6,460 bases of DNA from Anaerolineae bacterium (GTDB taxonomy: Bacteria > Chloroflexota > Anaerolineae > B4-G1 > SLSP01), in contig JAFGSL010000402.1 of NCBI GenBank assembly GCA_016934645.1, positions 1 to 6,460 of the forward strand, written 5' to 3'. Made by a program: the position numbers and the translations under genes. Of the stretch, positions 6,438 through 6,460 are shown in pieces. Under the pieces are notes generated by a model. The model was not told where the DNA came from, made no database searches, and worked only from the letters and a program-made list of their open reading frames with translations. Within the stretch, counting starts at the first letter, position 1. Every line of letters begins with the position of its first letter.

Positions 6438-6460
6438 TCTTCTAATCTCCAATCGCCCAA

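Overview
This 6.46 kb window has every recognisable gene on the minus strand, so transcription runs from high to low coordinates. Moderate-to-high GC content, a soluble receiver-GAF-kinase protein, a UPF0175/DUF3368 toxin-antitoxin remnant and a divergent URO-D/PHP pair together suggest a member of the Chloroflexota (Anaerolineae, Caldilineae or Chloroflexia type). That assignment is inference from protein style; no rRNA or phylogenetic marker is present.

In order of transcription: (1) 6371-6460 is a leader with short heptamer tandem repeats and a possible weak promoter. (2) 6370-5303 encodes a zinc-dependent medium-chain dehydrogenase of the sorbitol/xylitol/L-iditol 2-dehydrogenase type. 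(3) 5272-4825 is the wreck of a type II toxin-antitoxin pair: the first half of a UPF0175 antitoxin joined out of frame to the second half of a DUF3368 PIN-like toxin, with an in-frame amber codon near the toxin's C terminus. (4) 4828-3656 encodes a URO-D-superfamily protein that lacks the signature of the haem-pathway enzyme. (5) 3651-2278 encodes a divergent PHP-domain protein. (6) 2248-464 encodes a soluble hybrid sensor kinase (receiver-GAF-HisKA-HATPase). (7) After a 185-bp gap, 278-1 is the N terminus of a multi-pass membrane protein that runs off the window.

Spacing from 6370 to 464 is tight: 30 nt, then the TA remnant whose ancestral stop overlaps the next start as ATGA, then 4 nt, then 29 nt. 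This looks like one operon. The dehydrogenase, URO-D-like and PHP proteins plausibly act on one small molecule, probably a polyol or sugar derivative, but the substrate cannot be read from the sequence. The kinase may respond to the same pathway or may simply be co-transcribed. The two most notable points are the collapsed TA module inside the operon and the uncharacterised URO-D-like/PHP pairing.
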